Positions 8,826-17,052 of a stretch of DNA of 64,000 nt are shown here, in pieces. The DNA comes from Gemmatimonadota bacterium. GTDB taxonomy: Bacteria > Gemmatimonadota > Gemmatimonadetes > Gemmatimonadales > Gemmatimonadaceae. Position 1 is the first letter of the stretch. The number at the start of each line of letters is the position of its first letter. The stretch is taken from contig JAIOPJ010000054.1 of assembly GCA_021413975.1 (NCBI GenBank), forward strand, positions 1 to 64,000, in the 5' to 3' direction. The position numbers and the translations under genes are program-made. Under the pieces are notes generated by a model. That model was not told the origin of the DNA, made no database searches, and saw nothing but the letters and a program-made list of their open reading frames with translations.

Positions 8826-11800
8826 TCGGGAGCCTGCGCGGCGCGCGGCAGGGCGATCGCCGTGGCACCGTTCCGTGCGAGCGCCGCGTTCGCGGCGGGC
8901 GCCTGCTCGGTCAACACGCGCCGCCAGGCGGACCTCATCTTCTCCAGATCGCGGCAACTGCTCATGAGTGCCGCGCGCATGGACGGGGTCGGCGCCCAGT
9001 CGCCATGATCCTGCGCACCCAACTGGCCCGCGAGCGCTCCGTTGATGCTGCGGAAGCTCGTGCCGCCGCCACGGCCACCGTCGCCCGCGGGACCGACGGC
9101 GGAATCGATCGCCGCGCCGAGCGCGTCGAGCGCGCTCACCACGGCCGCCGAGGTGCCCGCGGCACCGCGCGCCGCCGCGAGCGAGGCACGCAACGCGACG
9201 ACCTGCTGCTGCGCATCCCACGCGGACCGCATCAGCGTCGTGATCCGCAACTGCAACGCGAGCTGCCGGGAGAGCGCATCGGCCGTGGCGCGCGACCGCG
9301 GATCGTTCCGCACGGTCACCTTCTGCGTGCGCGTGGCGCCATTCGCGACCAGTCGCAGCGTGTAGGTCCCCGGCACGACGATCGGACCCTCGGGCGAGGC
9401 CGGTGTGAGACCGGCGTTCGCATTGATGTCGAACGAGTGCGAGAAGGCCATCGGCGGGTCGTACCGCAGGTTCCAGTTGATGCGGTGCGCACCCGCGCTG
9501 GTCGGCAACGGATGCAGCGTCTCCACCCAGAAGTTCGGATGCGGCGGCCGCGCGGCCTCGGGCACCGGAGCGATCGCATCGCTCGAGAAGTGCCGCACCA
9601 CGTTCCCGGCGGCGTCGAGCACGTCGAGCGTGACACGATCGGCGGCCGCACCGAGCCAGTAATCGATGATCGCACCCTCGAGCGGATTCTCGGCGTGCGG
9701 GATCTCCGGCGGCAACGGCGTGTCGTCATTCACGTTGCGGCGCATGCGCGTCGCCATGCCCGGCGCGAAGAGGTGCACGGGTGAGGACTCGATCCGTGCC
9801 GTCGCGCGCCGCAGCTGACGGAGCAGGGAGATGTCGTCGAGCACCCAGAGCCCGCGGCCATGCGTGGCGATCACCAGGTCGTCGTCCTTGATCAACAGGT
9901 CGCGGACCGGGCTGTTGGGCAGGTCGTTCGCCAGCGACTGCCAGTGCTCACCGTCGTCGAACGAGACATGGATGCCGCTCTCGGTGCCGGCGAAGAGCAG
10001 TCCCGGCGTGCGCGGGTCCTCGCGCACCACGCGCGCGAAGCTGCCGCTCGGCTCGTCGGTCGGCATGCCGTTCACGATGCTGGTCCAGGTCTTCCCGTAG
10101 TCGCGCGTGCGGAAGAGGTAGGGCGTGTGGTCGCCGGTGCGCAGGTACTCGACGGCGACGTACGCCGTGCCGCCGTTCGTGTGCGAGGCGTCGATCGACG
10201 AGATCATCGCGCGCCGAGGGGTGGGGATGCCGGCGATGCTCACGTCGCTCCAGGTGCGCCCCGAGTCGCGCGTGACGTGGATGAGGCCGTTGTTGGTCCC
10301 GGCCCAGATCACGCCCGGCGTGACCGTGGACGCGGCCAACGATTCGATCGCGCCGCGACCGCCGAGCGTGCGCGTCGCGGTGGCGGAGTCCATGCCGGCG
10401 GGGACGCCGAGGTCGGGGCTGATGGCGGTCCAGGTCGCGCCGCCGTCGACGGTGCTGGCCACGTACTGCAGCCCGGCGAAGAGGCGGCGCTTGTTCCATG
10501 GCGCCCAGAGGAGCGGTTGCGACGAGGTGGTGCGCGCCTTCGTGGCCGGATCGATCGCGGGGCTCACGTTGATCCGCTGTTCGCTCGGGTAGTTGATGCG
10601 GACGATGCCGTTCCCGGCCGCGAAGATCGTGTTGTCGTCGAGCGGATCGGGGATGATCGTGCCCCACTCCCAGCCGCTCACGGCATTCCAGTCGAACATG
10701 GTGATGGCGCCGTAGTTGCCGCGCGAGCGGGTGCGGATCGCGCCGGCGTCCTGCTGCGTCGCGTAGACCCAGTACGGGAACGAGTTGTCGACCGAGAGAT
10801 GGTAGAGCTGCTCGGTGGACTGGTTGTACCAAGAGCCCCAGGTCGCGCCGCCGTCGAGCGATACGGTCGCGCCCTGGTCGAGTCCGAGCAGCATGCGGCG
10901 GCCGTCGGTGGGATCGATCCACATCTGCTGTGGGTCATCGCCGCCGGGTGCGCCCTTCATGCCGGTGAAGGTGCGGCCGCCGTCGGTGGAGCGGTACGCG
11001 GCGGTGTTGATCGTGTAGACGAGATCCGGGTTCTTGGGATCGACGTAGACGCCGGCGCTGTAGCCACCCTGCCCGTTGCGGATGCGCGTATCGTCCGCGG
11101 CCATCTGGCGCCAGGTCGCGCCGCCGTCGTCGGAGCGGTAGAGCGCGGTGTTGCTGATCATGTAGACGCGCTGGGCGTTGGTGCCGATCGCGACGGAGAG
11201 TGCCAGGCGGCCATCGAGCCGCGGCAGCCCGCTGCGGTTGAGCTCGGTCCAGGTCACGCCACCGTCGAGCGACTTGTAGAGCGCGGTGCCGGTGCGACCG
11301 GTGTCGGGCTGGGGGCGCACGGTGCCGAACTGCCAGGAGCGGAACGAGCCCACCGCGTAGCCGGGCGGCGTCCAGTGGCGGACCGAGGCGGCGAAGATCA
11401 CGTCGGGGCGGTCGAGCGCACGGGCGAGCTTGGCGATGCCCGTCGCGTCGTCGATGCGCAGTGTCTGCGTCCAGCTGCGGCCACCGTCGGTGCTCCGGAA
11501 GACCCCGCGCTCCGGGCCGGCCTTGATGTGATCGCCGAGCGCGCCCACGAGCACGACATCGGCGGAGCGCGGATCGACGAGCATGGTCTGGATGTGGCGC
11601 GTGTCCTGGAGCCCGATGGACCTCCAGGTCGCGCCGGCATCGGTGGACTTGTAGACGCCATTGCCCCGGTCGAGCGTGCCGCCGGTGATCATGTCGCCGG
11701 TGCCGACGTAGACGACGTTCGGGTCGGACGGTGCGACTTCGACGGCACCGACGGATGACACTTCCCTGACGGAGTCGAACACCGGGAACCAGACCTGGCC

Positions 11801-12058
11801 GGCGCTCGTGGTCTTCCAGAGTCCACCGCCGGGGAAGCCGGCGTAGAAGACGCCCGGGCTCCCGATGGCGCCAGCGACCGCGCTGACGCGGCCGGCGCGG
11901 AAGGGGCCGAGGTTGCGCCATGAGAGCGCGGAGTAGAGTCGTGGGTCGACGGCTGGTGCGCCGGACGTCGCCGACTGGGCACGCGCGATCGGTGAGGTGA
12001 CGACGAGGATGGCGGTCGCGGTCGCGACGGCCCGGAGTCCGACTGTGGAGAGGCGCAT
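8819..12058 (-). CDS. Secreted sortilin-like (VPS10/BNR-repeat) protein
   Basis: 1079 residues with signal peptide MRLSTVGLR...ARAQ (1-28). At least eight Asp-box/BNR motifs of the type S-x-D-G-G-x-T-W are visible (SLDGGVTWTEL, SDDGGATWRQM, TVDGGATWTAI, SFDDGEHWQSL), giving one or two beta-propellers over about residues 45-730. An Ig/FlgD-like sandwich follows (about 750-900, VTLDVLDAAGNVVRHF), then a helical C-terminus. These proteins are abundant in Gemmatimonadota and Bacteroidota. They are often annotated as glycosyl hydrolase, but no sialidase catalytic set is evident, so a binding role is as likely. The ATG at 12058 is divergent from the gene at 12226. Confidence 0.85.
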   Translation of the reverse strand: MRLSTVGLRAVATATAILVVTSPIARAQSATSGAPAVDPRLYSALSWRNLGPFRAGRVSAVAGAIGSPGVFYAGFPGGGLWKTTSAGQVWFPVFDSVREVSSVGAVEVAPSDPNVVYVGTGDMITGGTLDRGNGVYKSTDAGATWRSIGLQDTRHIQTMLVDPRSADVVLVGALGDHIKAGPERGVFRSTDGGRSWTQTLRIDDATGIAKLARALDRPDVIFAASVRHWTPPGYAVGSFRSWQFGTVRPQPDTGRTGTALYKSLDGGVTWTELNRSGLPRLDGRLALSVAIGTNAQRVYMISNTALYRSDDGGATWRQMAADDTRIRNGQGGYSAGVYVDPKNPDLVYTINTAAYRSTDGGRTFTGMKGAPGGDDPQQMWIDPTDGRRMLLGLDQGATVSLDGGATWGSWYNQSTEQLYHLSVDNSFPYWVYATQQDAGAIRTRSRGNYGAITMFDWNAVSGWEWGTIIPDPLDDNTIFAAGNGIVRINYPSEQRINVSPAIDPATKARTTSSQPLLWAPWNKRRLFAGLQYVASTVDGGATWTAISPDLGVPAGMDSATATRTLGGRGAIESLAASTVTPGVIWAGTNNGLIHVTRDSGRTWSDVSIAGIPTPRRAMISSIDASHTNGGTAYVAVEYLRTGDHTPYLFRTRDYGKTWTSIVNGMPTDEPSGSFARVVREDPRTPGLLFAGTESGIHVSFDDGEHWQSLANDLPNSPVRDLLIKDDDLVIATHGRGLWVLDDISLLRQLRRATARIESSPVHLFAPGMATRMRRNVNDDTPLPPEIPHAENPLEGAIIDYWLGAAADRVTLDVLDAAGNVVRHFSSDAIAPVPEAARPPHPNFWVETLHPLPTSAGAHRINWNLRYDPPMAFSHSFDINANAGLTPASPEGPIVVPGTYTLRLVANGATRTQKVTVRNDPRSRATADALSRQLALQLRITTLMRSAWDAQQQVVALRASLAAARGAAGTSAAVVSALDALGAAIDSAVGPAGDGGRGGGTSFRSINGALAGQLGAQDHGDWAPTPSMRAALMSSCRDLEKMRSAWRRVLTEQAPAANAALARNGATAIALPRAAQAPEC

Positions 12059-12225
12059 GCCAGAACATACAGGGAACCGGGCCGCACGGGCACGTTCACC
12101 TAGCCCCGTGCTCTGAATCGGGGATACAATAGAGTGTCCCGCTCGCCACGCCGTACCACCGAACCGGAATCCCCGCCGATCCCGCTCCTCGCCATGCTCG
12201 ACCCGGCCCCCGCCGCGGGTGGAAC

Positions 12226-12831
12226 GTGACCGCCCAGACGATCGTGAACGTCGGCTATCGCTCCACCAACTTCTGGGTGGTGAGCGTCGGTCGGTCGCGA
12301 CTGCTGCTGGACCTCGGCTGGCCGGGCATGGGCGCCGAGCTGTTGCACAATCTCGAGCGCGCGGGGATCCCGCTCGCCGAGATCCGCTACGGCTTCGCGA
12401 CGCATTATCACATCGATCATGCCGGGGCGGCGCAGGACCTCAAGGCGCGCGGCATGCGGTTGCTGGTGTGGGAGCAACAGGTCGCGGCGATCCCGGCGAT
12501 GAAGCAGCACATCAAGGCGAGCGATCACTACACGGAGATCGTGCCGCAGGGGAACGTGGTGAAGCGCTGCGACGAGTCGCGCGCGCTCTTGGCCGAGCTC
12601 GGCATCGCCGGCGAGGTGGTGCCCACGCCGGGGCATTCCGACGACAGTGTGTCGCTCGTGCTCGACTCCGGTGAGTGCTTCACCGGGGATCTCACGATGG
12701 AGACGATGGTGGGCGCGGAGGATGCGCAGGTCGTCGCCGCGAGCTGGGCCCGGCTGCGCGCGCTCGGAGCGCGCATGGTGTACGCCGGGCATGCGAGACC
12801 GTATGCGATGCCGGCGGCCCCGTCTCGCTGA
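12226..12831 (+). CDS. MBL-fold metallohydrolase
   Basis: 201 residues from a GTG at 12226. The metallo-beta-lactamase motif HYHIDH (His60-His65) is intact, followed by His in PTPGHSDDS (about 136), the bridging Asp in FTGD (about 155) and a final His in YAGHARP (about 192). This is a full dinuclear metal site. There is no signal peptide, so it is cytoplasmic. The short single-domain form resembles glyoxalase II-like hydrolases; the substrate cannot be assigned. A TACAAT (12125-12130) about 95 bases upstream is a possible -10. Confidence 0.85.
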   Translation: MTAQTIVNVGYRSTNFWVVSVGRSRLLLDLGWPGMGAELLHNLERAGIPLAEIRYGFATHYHIDHAGAAQDLKARGMRLLVWEQQVAAIPAMKQHIKASDHYTEIVPQGNVVKRCDESRALLAELGIAGEVVPTPGHSDDSVSLVLDSGECFTGDLTMETMVGAEDAQVVAASWARLRALGARMVYAGHARPYAMPAAPSR

Positions 12832-12843
12832 GATGCGCAAGAG

Positions 12844-12867
12844 AGCGGGCGGGATCCCCCGCCCGCT
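12844..12867 (+). terminator. Intrinsic-terminator-like hairpin after the MBL gene
   Basis: AGCGGGCGGG (12844-12853) and CCCGCCCGCT (12858-12867) form a perfect 10-bp GC-rich stem with a 4-base loop, 12 bases after the stop of the MBL-fold gene. Only TT follows, so it is a strong hairpin without a U-tract. Confidence 0.65.
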
Positions 12868-12921
12868 TGCGACCTGCCGCGTCCGGTCGGAGGTTACAGC
12901 TACATCCGCAGAGAGCACCCC

Positions 12922-13380
12922 GTGTCCGACGCATGCCTCCGTTGCAGCCACCCCCTGCCCGGGAACGCCAAGTACTGCCCCGCCTGCGGGGTCAGTCTGG
13001 CGCTTGCGGCGACCGGCGAGCACGCGATCGTCGACTTCGAGCGCTTCTTCAACTACGGCGTCGACCTCATGTGCCTCGCCGGGACCGATGCGAGGTTCAT
13101 CGCGGTGAACCCGGCCTTCGAGCGCGCGCTCGGCTATTCCACCAAGGAGCTGCTCTCGGTGAGCTTCCTGACCTTCATCCATCCCGACGACCGCGATGCG
13201 ACCGTCGCCGAGGTGGGGTCGCTCGCCGACGGCACGCCGACGCTCGCGTTCACCAACCGGTACATCCACAAGGATGGCCACCCGGTGCGGTTGCACTGGC
13301 GGGCGTATCCGGAACCTGGGACCGGACTCATCTACGCGGTCGCGCGCGTCGCGGCCGACGACGAGCAGCACCTCGGGTGA
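12922..13380 (+). CDS. Small zinc-ribbon plus PAS domain protein
   Basis: 152 residues from GTG 12922. The N-terminal zinc ribbon has two CxxC pairs (CLRC at 5-8, CPAC at 19-22). A single PAS domain follows (about 35-145; LMCLAGTDARFIAVNPAFERALGY and the FIHPDDRDA signature). No output domain, TM segment or signal peptide is present. It may be a soluble redox or ligand sensor acting by protein contacts. It sits 37 bases upstream of the kinase-BtpA-permease operon and could be co-transcribed, but nothing shows that it regulates it. Confidence 0.8.
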   Translation: MSDACLRCSHPLPGNAKYCPACGVSLALAATGEHAIVDFERFFNYGVDLMCLAGTDARFIAVNPAFERALGYSTKELLSVSFLTFIHPDDRDATVAEVGSLADGTPTLAFTNRYIHKDGHPVRLHWRAYPEPGTGLIYAVARVAADDEQHLG

Positions 13381-13417
13381 GTCCTCGTCGACGCTGGGAC
13401 TCTTCGAGCTCCGCCGC

Positions 13418-14284
13418 ATGAGGATCGTCGCGGTGGGCGAGTGCACGATCGACCGCTATCCCGCGCTCGGCGCCGAACGCGTCGGCGGCATCTCGCTGAA
13501 CTTCGCGGTGAACGCGCGGCGCGAAGGCGCCGAACGGGTGTCGCTCATGAGCGCGACGGGAACCGACGCGGGTGCGGCGGCGGTCCGGCGGAAGCTCGCC
13601 GCCGAGGGCATCGACGCCTCGCACCTGCGTGTGATCGCGGGCGCGACGGCAACGCAGGCCATCACCTTGGCCCCCGGTGGCGAACGCATCTTCCCCGCGG
13701 GGGGCTACTCGCCGGGCGTGCTCGCGGACCTCCACCTGAGTGCGGCGGACCAGGTCCTCTTGCGCACCGCCGAGGTCGTGGCGGTACCGGTCTTCCGCGA
13801 ACTCGCGCATCTCTCGGACGCCGTCATGCACGCGCGCGGCATCACGGGCATGCGCGTGGCGGACCTGCTCGACGGCGCCGACCTCGGTCCCGACCTCGGC
13901 GGGATCGAGTCGTTGCTCGGCGCATTCGATTTGCTGTTCCTGAGCGGGAGCGAGGCGACCGTCGAACGGCTCCTCCCGTTCTCCCGTGACACGCGGAGCC
14001 TGATCGTCGTGACGCACGGAGCGGACGGCAGCAGCGCGCTCGTGAACGGGGAGCGGATCACGTGCCCGGCGGATGCGGTCCCTGCCGGCGAGTGCGTGGA
14101 CTCGACCGGTTGCGGTGACGCATTCCAGGCGGCGTTCACGGTCGACTATGTGCGGCACCGCGATGTGCATCGGGCGCTCGGTGCGGGCTCGCGGCGTGCC
14201 GCGATCGTGATCCGGCACTTGGGTGCCACCGCCGAACTCGCGGCGGGCCCCGTGGCCGCACTCGCATCGCCTGCGACGTCATGA
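13418..14284 (+). CDS. PfkB-family sugar kinase, resembles fructoselysine kinase FrlD
   Basis: 288 residues from ATG 13418. Ribokinase-fold features: GGISLNFAVNARREG (23-37), and the phosphotransfer/anion-hole motif DSTGCGD (228-234) with catalytic base Asp234. The stretch FPAGGYSPGVLADLHLSAAD (92-111) lines up well, from memory, with the same segment of E. coli FrlD, which phosphorylates fructoselysine at O6. The stop overlaps the next start (ATGA, 14281-14284), and an APC permease follows, as frlA accompanies frlD. No FrlB-type deglycase is present. Substrate could be an Amadori product or another sugar adduct. Confidence 0.78.
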   Translation: MRIVAVGECTIDRYPALGAERVGGISLNFAVNARREGAERVSLMSATGTDAGAAAVRRKLAAEGIDASHLRVIAGATATQAITLAPGGERIFPAGGYSPGVLADLHLSAADQVLLRTAEVVAVPVFRELAHLSDAVMHARGITGMRVADLLDGADLGPDLGGIESLLGAFDLLFLSGSEATVERLLPFSRDTRSLIVVTHGADGSSALVNGERITCPADAVPAGECVDSTGCGDAFQAAFTVDYVRHRDVHRALGAGSRRAAIVIRHLGATAELAAGPVAALASPATS

Positions 14285-15105
14285 GCCGATTCCGCTCACT
14301 CTTCCCGGGCGCTCGTCCGGTCATCGGCATGATCGCGCTGCCACCACTCCCCGGCTATGCGACACACCCGGGCATCGACGCGCTCGTCGAGGTCGCGCTC
14401 GCCGACCTCGCGGCGCTGGAGGCGGGTGGCGTGGACGGCGCGCTGGTCGAGAACGACTTCGACCAGCCGCATACGATGGTCGGCGGGCCGGAGATCCACG
14501 CCGCCATGACACGGGTGACGCGCGAGGTCGTGGCGCGCGCGCGCATCCCCGTCGGCGTGGAGGTGCTGCTCGACGACTGGCGCGCATCGCTCGCGATCGC
14601 GTCGGCGACCGGGGCGCGGTTCATCCGGATGGACTTCTTCGTCGATCGCGTGATGACCAAGTGCGGGCCGTTCGAGCCCGATCCGGCTGCCGTACTCGAG
14701 TACCGCAAGCGGATCGGCGCCGAGCAGGTACAGCTCTTCGCGGACCTGCAGGTGAAGTACACCACGCCGATCGGCGGGCCCAAGCCCATGGAGCAGTCGG
14801 CGCGCGAGGCCGAAGCGGCGGGCGCGGATGCGGTGATCATCAGTGGAACGGAGACGGGCATCGGTCCGTCGCTCGATGACCTGAGCGCGGCACGCGCGGG
14901 CGCGCTGCCGGTGATCATCGGCAGCGGGCTCACGCCGGAGAATTCAGGTGCACTGATGCCGCTCGCCGACGGCGCGATCGTCGGCACGTCGCTGCGGAGC
15001 GGCCGCTCGGCGACCGATCGGGTGGTGCGCGCGCAGGTCGCGCGGCTCGTGGCGGCCGTGCGCGCCGCGGAGGCGGCGGGCGTCTCGTCAACGCGAGCGC
15101 CGTGA
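14281..15105 (+). CDS. BtpA/SgcQ-family TIM-barrel protein
   Basis: 274 residues. Family signatures: IGMIALPPLPG near the N-terminus, GVDGALVENDFDQPH (about 50-64), FADLQVKYTTPI and the end strand VIISGTETGIGPS. BtpA was named for photosystem I accumulation in cyanobacteria, but heterotrophs carry many homologues (SgcQ), probably enzymes on sugar or nucleoside compounds. The gene is embedded by 4-base overlaps between a PfkB kinase (ATGA) and an APC permease (GTGA), so a catabolic step on the kinase product or transported compound is the best inference. No photosynthesis gene is in the window. Confidence 0.85.
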   Translation: MSRFRSLFPGARPVIGMIALPPLPGYATHPGIDALVEVALADLAALEAGGVDGALVENDFDQPHTMVGGPEIHAAMTRVTREVVARARIPVGVEVLLDDWRASLAIASATGARFIRMDFFVDRVMTKCGPFEPDPAAVLEYRKRIGAEQVQLFADLQVKYTTPIGGPKPMEQSAREAEAAGADAVIISGTETGIGPSLDDLSAARAGALPVIIGSGLTPENSGALMPLADGAIVGTSLRSGRSATDRVVRAQVARLVAAVRAAEAAGVSSTRAP

Positions 15106-16466
15106 CTACCACCGCCGCGCTGAAGCGCCAGCTCGGACTCTCGGCTGTGGTCGCCCTGGTGGTCGGCAACATGCTCGGCTCCGGCGTCTTCTTCACTCCG
15201 GGCGAGCTCGCGGCGGTCACGCAGCATCCCTGGCAGGTGCACTTCATCTGGGCGCTCTGCGGGCTCATCACGCTCTGCGGCGCACTCACGCTCGCCGAGC
15301 TCTGCCGGCTGCTCCCGCAGGCGGGCGCCACCTACCATGTGTTGCGCGAGGGGTTCGGTCCGTTCTGGGGCTTCCTGCTCGTGTGGATGGAGCTCTGGGT
15401 GAGCGGCCCCGGGGCGGTGGCCGGGATCGCGATCGTCTTCGGCGAGTTCATGCAGCGCGTGGTCGGCACGCGGGTCGCGATCGCCCCGGCCTGGTGGGGC
15501 GCGGGAGCGATCGCGGGCTTCGCGCTGGTGAACATCGCGGGCGTGGTCTGGGGTGCGCGTGTCCAAGTCCTCATGACGACGGTGAAGATCGTCGGGCTCG
15601 TGGGGCTGATCGGTGGGGCGCTGTGGCTCGCGCCGCCGGCGGTGGCAGTGGTCGCGACGGCCGTCGCGCCGGACGCGAGCGCGTCGGAGTCCTTCTTCGC
15701 CTTCTTCCGCTTCGCCGGGCTCGGCGTGGCGGCGGTGCTCTTCACCTACGACGGCTGGATCGACGTCTCGCACGTGGCGGGCGAGGTGCGGCGACCCGAG
15801 CGCGACCTGCCGCTCGGCCTCGCTCTCGGCGTGGGCGCGCTGACGCTGCTCTACCTCGTGGTGAACGTCGCCTACCTGCGTGTGGTGCCGCTCGCCGCGA
15901 TGCGGGAGGCGCCGAACACCATCGCCTCCACGGTGGCGACCGCCGCCTACGGCCCGCGCGGCGGGACGCTGCTCGACCTGCTCATGGTCGTCTCGATCTT
16001 CGGCGCGCTCGGCGGGCTCGTGATGACCTTGCCGCGGCTGTTCTATACGATGGCGGCCGAGCAGGCGGGGGCCGCGCGCGGCGCGCTGCGTTGGTTCTTC
16101 GCGCGGATCGGCGCCGTCTCCGCGCGCACGGCGACGCCGAACGGGGCGATCCTCTTCACCGCCGCGACGTCGATCGCGGCGCTGCTCTTCTTCGGATCGT
16201 TCGCGCGGCTCGTGAACTTCTTCGTGGTGCCGTTCCAGCTCATGAACATCCTGATCGTCGCCGCGATCTTCCGGCTGCGGCCGCGCCTCGGGACGCCGAC
16301 GGGGTACCGGACGCCAGGGTACCCGTGGACGCCGATGGTCTACATCGTGGTGATGCTGGCGTTCCTGGTGAGTGCGGTGGTGGCGCACCCGGTGGACACG
16401 CTGATCGGGACGGCGCTGGCTCTGACGGGGGCGCCGGTGTATCGGTGGCTCGTGCGTTCGTCGTGA
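15102..16466 (+). CDS. APC-family amino-acid/amino-sugar permease
   Basis: 454 residues with about 12 hydrophobic segments. The N-terminal APC signature is present: LSAVVALVVGNMLGSGVFF (TM1 with the conserved GSG) and LAELCRLLPQAGATYHVLRE. It starts with GTG 15102, overlapping the BtpA stop by 4 bases, so it is the last gene of a coupled three-gene operon. It is an inner-membrane proton- or exchange-driven importer of the LAT/FrlA type. Given the FrlD-like kinase, a modified amino acid such as a glycated lysine is a plausible substrate, by inference only. Confidence 0.85.
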   Translation: MTTTAALKRQLGLSAVVALVVGNMLGSGVFFTPGELAAVTQHPWQVHFIWALCGLITLCGALTLAELCRLLPQAGATYHVLREGFGPFWGFLLVWMELWVSGPGAVAGIAIVFGEFMQRVVGTRVAIAPAWWGAGAIAGFALVNIAGVVWGARVQVLMTTVKIVGLVGLIGGALWLAPPAVAVVATAVAPDASASESFFAFFRFAGLGVAAVLFTYDGWIDVSHVAGEVRRPERDLPLGLALGVGALTLLYLVVNVAYLRVVPLAAMREAPNTIASTVATAAYGPRGGTLLDLLMVVSIFGALGGLVMTLPRLFYTMAAEQAGAARGALRWFFARIGAVSARTATPNGAILFTAATSIAALLFFGSFARLVNFFVVPFQLMNILIVAAIFRLRPRLGTPTGYRTPGYPWTPMVYIVVMLAFLVSAVVAHPVDTLIGTALALTGAPVYRWLVRSS

Positions 16467-16509
16467 CGACCGGACGGCGTTCGATGATGAACACCGGCCG
16501 CACGGCCGT

Positions 16510-17052
16510 CTAGGGGCTCGGCGGACCGTTCGCCGACGGGATGCTGTCGCGCGCGAACCGCGCGGCTGCGAGGACGGACGGCGGGAGCTGTCCCGTCGCG
16601 ATCGCCTGGTCGAGATAGCGCAGGGCGCGCGCGGTGCGTATCCAACCCATCCCGAGCGCCCCGCGCGCGCGGTACCCGTCCACATAGCTGCGGGAGTCGG
16701 GTGCGACGACCGAATCGCGAGGGGGAAGAGCTGGCCGCGCATTGCGCGAGCGCCACGTCGAGTCGCGCGTGTATCCCGCGTTCAGCAGACTGTCGGCCTC
16801 GGCGGTGCGCTGCACCGTGGGGCCACGACGAAGGGCCACATCGAGGGAGTCGACGGTGGCGCGGGGCTTCATGCCCGCGAGCCGCCGGACGTCCTGCAGC
16901 GGGGCGGGACACTCGAAGCAGACGAGGTATCGCTCGACCGTGAGCTGCTCCTCGTGCGTGAGCGGCGCGGCGCAGGCGGCGGTGAGCGTGAAGAGGATCG
17001 CCATCGCACCGGTGCGGGCGGGACCACGCGAAGTGTGGCGGGGGAGGATCAT
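16510..17052 (-). CDS. Small lipoprotein of unknown function, operon with metzincin
   Basis: 180 residues from ATG 17052, which overlaps the stop of the upstream metzincin gene (ATGA). The signal sequence ends in lipobox TAAC (Cys27), so a lipid-anchored envelope protein is predicted. A CFEC pair (Cys45, Cys48) lies just after the anchor and could bind metal or form a disulfide. The rest is helical and charged, with no recognised domain. The operon context suggests it works with the protease as a substrate, inhibitor or partner. Convergent with the permease gene; 43 bases separate them. Confidence 0.65.
   Translation of the reverse strand: MILPRHTSRGPARTGAMAILFTLTAACAAPLTHEEQLTVERYLVCFECPAPLQDVRRLAGMKPRATVDSLDVALRRGPTVQRTAEADSLLNAGYTRDSTWRSRNARPALPPRDSVVAPDSRSYVDGYRARGALGMGWIRTARALRYLDQAIATGQLPPSVLAAARFARDSIPSANGPPSP

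Noticed and set aside
9860..11758. A plus-strand open frame of 632 codons opposite the sortilin-like gene
   Set aside because: Low-complexity Ala/Arg/Gly composition and no signal or domain; the minus strand has repeated BNR motifs.
14281..15105. BtpA homologue as evidence of photosynthesis
   Set aside because: Although some Gemmatimonadota are phototrophic, no photosynthesis gene is in the window, and the operon context is catabolic.
14355..16742. A minus-strand 795-codon frame opposite BtpA and the permease
   Set aside because: It is mostly Arg/His/Glu/Asp repeats; the plus strand has an intact transporter and BtpA family motifs.
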